Source: Streptobacillus ratti (GTDB lineage: Bacteria; Fusobacteriota; Fusobacteriia; Fusobacteriales; Leptotrichiaceae). From it: a DNA stretch of 36,988 bases. Within the stretch, counting starts at the first letter, position 1, and each line of letters starts with the position of its first letter. The position numbers and the translations under genes were made by a program. This document shows, piece by piece, positions 35,886-36,988 of the stretch. The stretch is from assembly GCF_001891165.1 (NCBI RefSeq), contig NZ_LKKW01000011.1:1-36988 (forward strand), read 5' to 3'. The notes beneath the pieces are model-generated. The model had not been told where the DNA came from. It ran no database searches and saw only the letters and a list, made by a program, of their open reading frames with translations.

Positions 35886-35898
35886 AATGATTATCATT
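35886..35898. promoter_or_regulatory. Fur-box-like inverted repeat upstream of livK
   Basis: AATGAT-T-ATCATT, a perfect 6-1-6 inverted repeat. It equals the central 13 bases of the Fur consensus but lacks the outer GAT/ATC. It lies about 33 bp upstream of the liv -10. Confidence 0.3.
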
Positions 35899-35915
35899 AA
35901 TAATATGAATATATA

Positions 35916-35965
35916 AAAAGATGATTCTAAATCCTAAATAAATTAAGAACCTTGAATCATCTTTT
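35916..35965. terminator. Terminator after the S41 peptidase remnant
   Basis: AAAAGATGATTC (35916-35927) and GAATCATCTTTT (35954-35965) form a perfect 12-bp inverted repeat with a 26-nt loop, 6 bp after the S41 stop. T-rich sequence follows on the minus strand. Confidence 0.7.
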
Positions 35966-35971
35966 CTTTTA

Positions 35972-36673
35972 TCATCCTATTTTCTTTATTAATTCTTTAA
36001 CCACATTTTCTATATCTTTACCATCTTTAATCCAAATATCTGGATAAAATCCTATTCCCTCACCACGGTATTCTTTAGGAACATAATTACCAAATTCTGG
36101 TATTTTTAATACTAGGTTAGAATTTTTTAGAATGTAATTACTCCCAGCATTTGTTATAAAAGTACCACTAGAATTTGAACCTAAAACATACACATTTTTA
36201 TAATCCAGTATCTTTAACATAGAAATTGTAACTTCACTAGAAGAGGCACTTTTATCATTAACAATTATGAAAATTTTGGCTTTTCCTCTTTTTTTAGCAA
36301 CTTTTTCTACTCCTTTTTTATAGTTATCATAACTATATTCTAAATATCTAATAACCTTATTAGATGTATTACCAATTAGATTAGTAAAATCAAATGGTAA
36401 ATCGTAATATTTTCTTAAAAGATATTCTATAGAATTTGGATAACCTCCTAGATTTCCTCTTAAATCTATTATTAAATTCTTATCTTCAATTTTTTCATCT
36501 TTTAATTTATCAAATAAATATTCTTCTAAAGTTTTACCATTTAAATCAATATTTAAAAAAGTTGGTAAACTTAAGTAAATATAATCTTTTTCAATTTTTA
36601 ACTGAAAGTTATTTAAACTTTTAGTAAAAATTTTATTAAATTCTATTTCTTCATAGCTATTCCTAAATTCCAA
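35972..36673 (-). pseudogene. 5'-truncated S41 (C-terminal-processing-like) peptidase gene
   Basis: A 233-residue frame covering only the catalytic half of an S41 peptidase. It has YIYLSLPTFLNID, the core strand NLIIDLRGNLGG, and the nucleophile region VNDKSASSSEVTISMLK, where the central Ser aligns with the catalytic serine. The C-terminal motif is GIGFYPDIWI. Complete relatives carry a signal peptide and roughly 150-250 extra residues before this point; here the only start is TTG 36673, with no ribosome binding site. The frame continues upstream without a break to the TAA of the adjacent IS30-family transposase (36697-36695), so the 5' part was probably lost when the element inserted. It could still be an independently expressed domain, but I think that unlikely. 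Confidence 0.7.
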
Positions 36674-36694
36674 AAGTAAATGTCCAAAAACAAC
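36660..36694. mobile_element. Probable terminal region (right end) of the IS30-family element
   Basis: The bases between the transposase stop and the S41 frame hold two imperfect copies of a unit like TTTTTGGA and CTTTTGGAA, in TTTTTGGACATTTACTTTTG. This is a typical place for the terminal inverted repeat. The left end is outside the window, so the exact boundary and target duplication cannot be seen. Confidence 0.45.
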
Positions 36695-36988
36695 TTAAAC
36701 AAGATTTAAAAGACATTCATAAACTTCATAAGATGTTGAAGAATTGAAAATTTTTCTAGGATAATTATTCATAAAATTTTCAATAAATTTAACATCTTTT
36801 TTTCTTAATTTATTCATAGACCTACCCTTAGGAATAAATCTCCTAATCATCTTATTATTATTTTCATTACTACCCCTCTCATTAGAACAATAAGGGTGAG
36901 CAAAATACCACTTAATACCTAAATCAGTAATATACTTAACATTAGAAAACTCAGAACCATTATCAGAAGTAATAGAATGAATTAAATA
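36695..36988 (-). CDS. IS30-family transposase, C-terminal part (runs off window)
   Basis: The frame is open from the window edge to TAA (36697-36695), giving 97 residues. It contains the C-terminal half of the DDE integrase core of IS30 transposases: TSDNGSEF (catalytic Asp, fragment residue 9), KWYFAHPYCSNERGSNENNK with the catalytic Glu at fragment residue 42, then MIRRFIPKG. The Asp-Glu spacing suits the family's DD(33)E pattern. The remaining 5' part lies outside the window. The element sits directly against the truncated S41 gene. Confidence 0.9.
   Translation of the reverse strand, partial: YLIHSITSDNGSEFSNVKYITDLGIKWYFAHPYCSNERGSNENNNKMIRRFIPKGRSMNKLRKKDVKFIENFMNNYPRKIFNSSTSYEVYECLLNLV

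Noticed and set aside
1-36988. CRISPR arrays, rRNA genes, prophage or toxin-antitoxin modules
   Set aside because: No regularly spaced repeats, rRNA sequence or recognisable phage or toxin genes were seen on either strand.

Overview
The window is very AT-rich chromosomal DNA from a diderm bacterium. The extreme AT content, an autotransporter-like surface protein beside Gram-positive-style leader RNAs, a DUF1576-type membrane protein and the gene content suggest a fusobacterium of the Leptotrichiaceae (Streptobacillus/Sneathia-like). This placement is an inference; no rRNA gene is present to confirm it.

Layout. Positions 1-1183 (minus) hold the 5' part of a secreted, repeat-rich autotransporter-like gene. 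Its near-consensus promoter has ten G/C pairs inside an exactly 17-bp spacer, a classic design for phase-variable transcription. Next come gltS (plus), a bidirectional terminator, and an AddAB-type helicase-nuclease pair (minus). From 22.4 kb down to 8.1 kb the minus strand is an information-processing block, in transcription order: tRNA-Pro, -Gly, -His, -Leu; the L10 leader; rplJ, rplL, rpoB, rpoC, gmk, rpoZ, dnaG, rpoD; a long attenuator-bearing leader; infC (AUU start), rpmI, rplT; then addB and addA. Promoters, hairpins and leaders divide this block into sub-operons.

From 22.4 to 31.2 kb lies a metabolic and transport region. It holds thiXYZ (thiamine-precursor ABC transporter) under a TPP riboswitch, a LysR regulator, a PbuG-type purine permease under a guanine-class riboswitch, tpx, an unrecognised small protein coupled to a DUF1576-like membrane protein, cutC and a TetR regulator. 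From 31.3 to 35.8 kb is a complete branched-chain amino acid ABC transporter (livKHMGF), with a terminator between livK and the rest. The window ends with a 5'-truncated S41 peptidase gene abutting the 3' end of an IS30-family transposase, so it was probably broken by that insertion.

Two protein features stand out. DnaG has lost all four ligands of its zinc ribbon, although the rest of the domain aligns without gaps. The AddB-like nuclease has lost the cysteines of the usual AddB iron-sulfur cluster while keeping their spacing and its nuclease residues. RpoC in the same window keeps its zinc cysteines. Both riboswitches appear to act on translation by sequestering the ribosome binding site, and competing pairings can be drawn for each.
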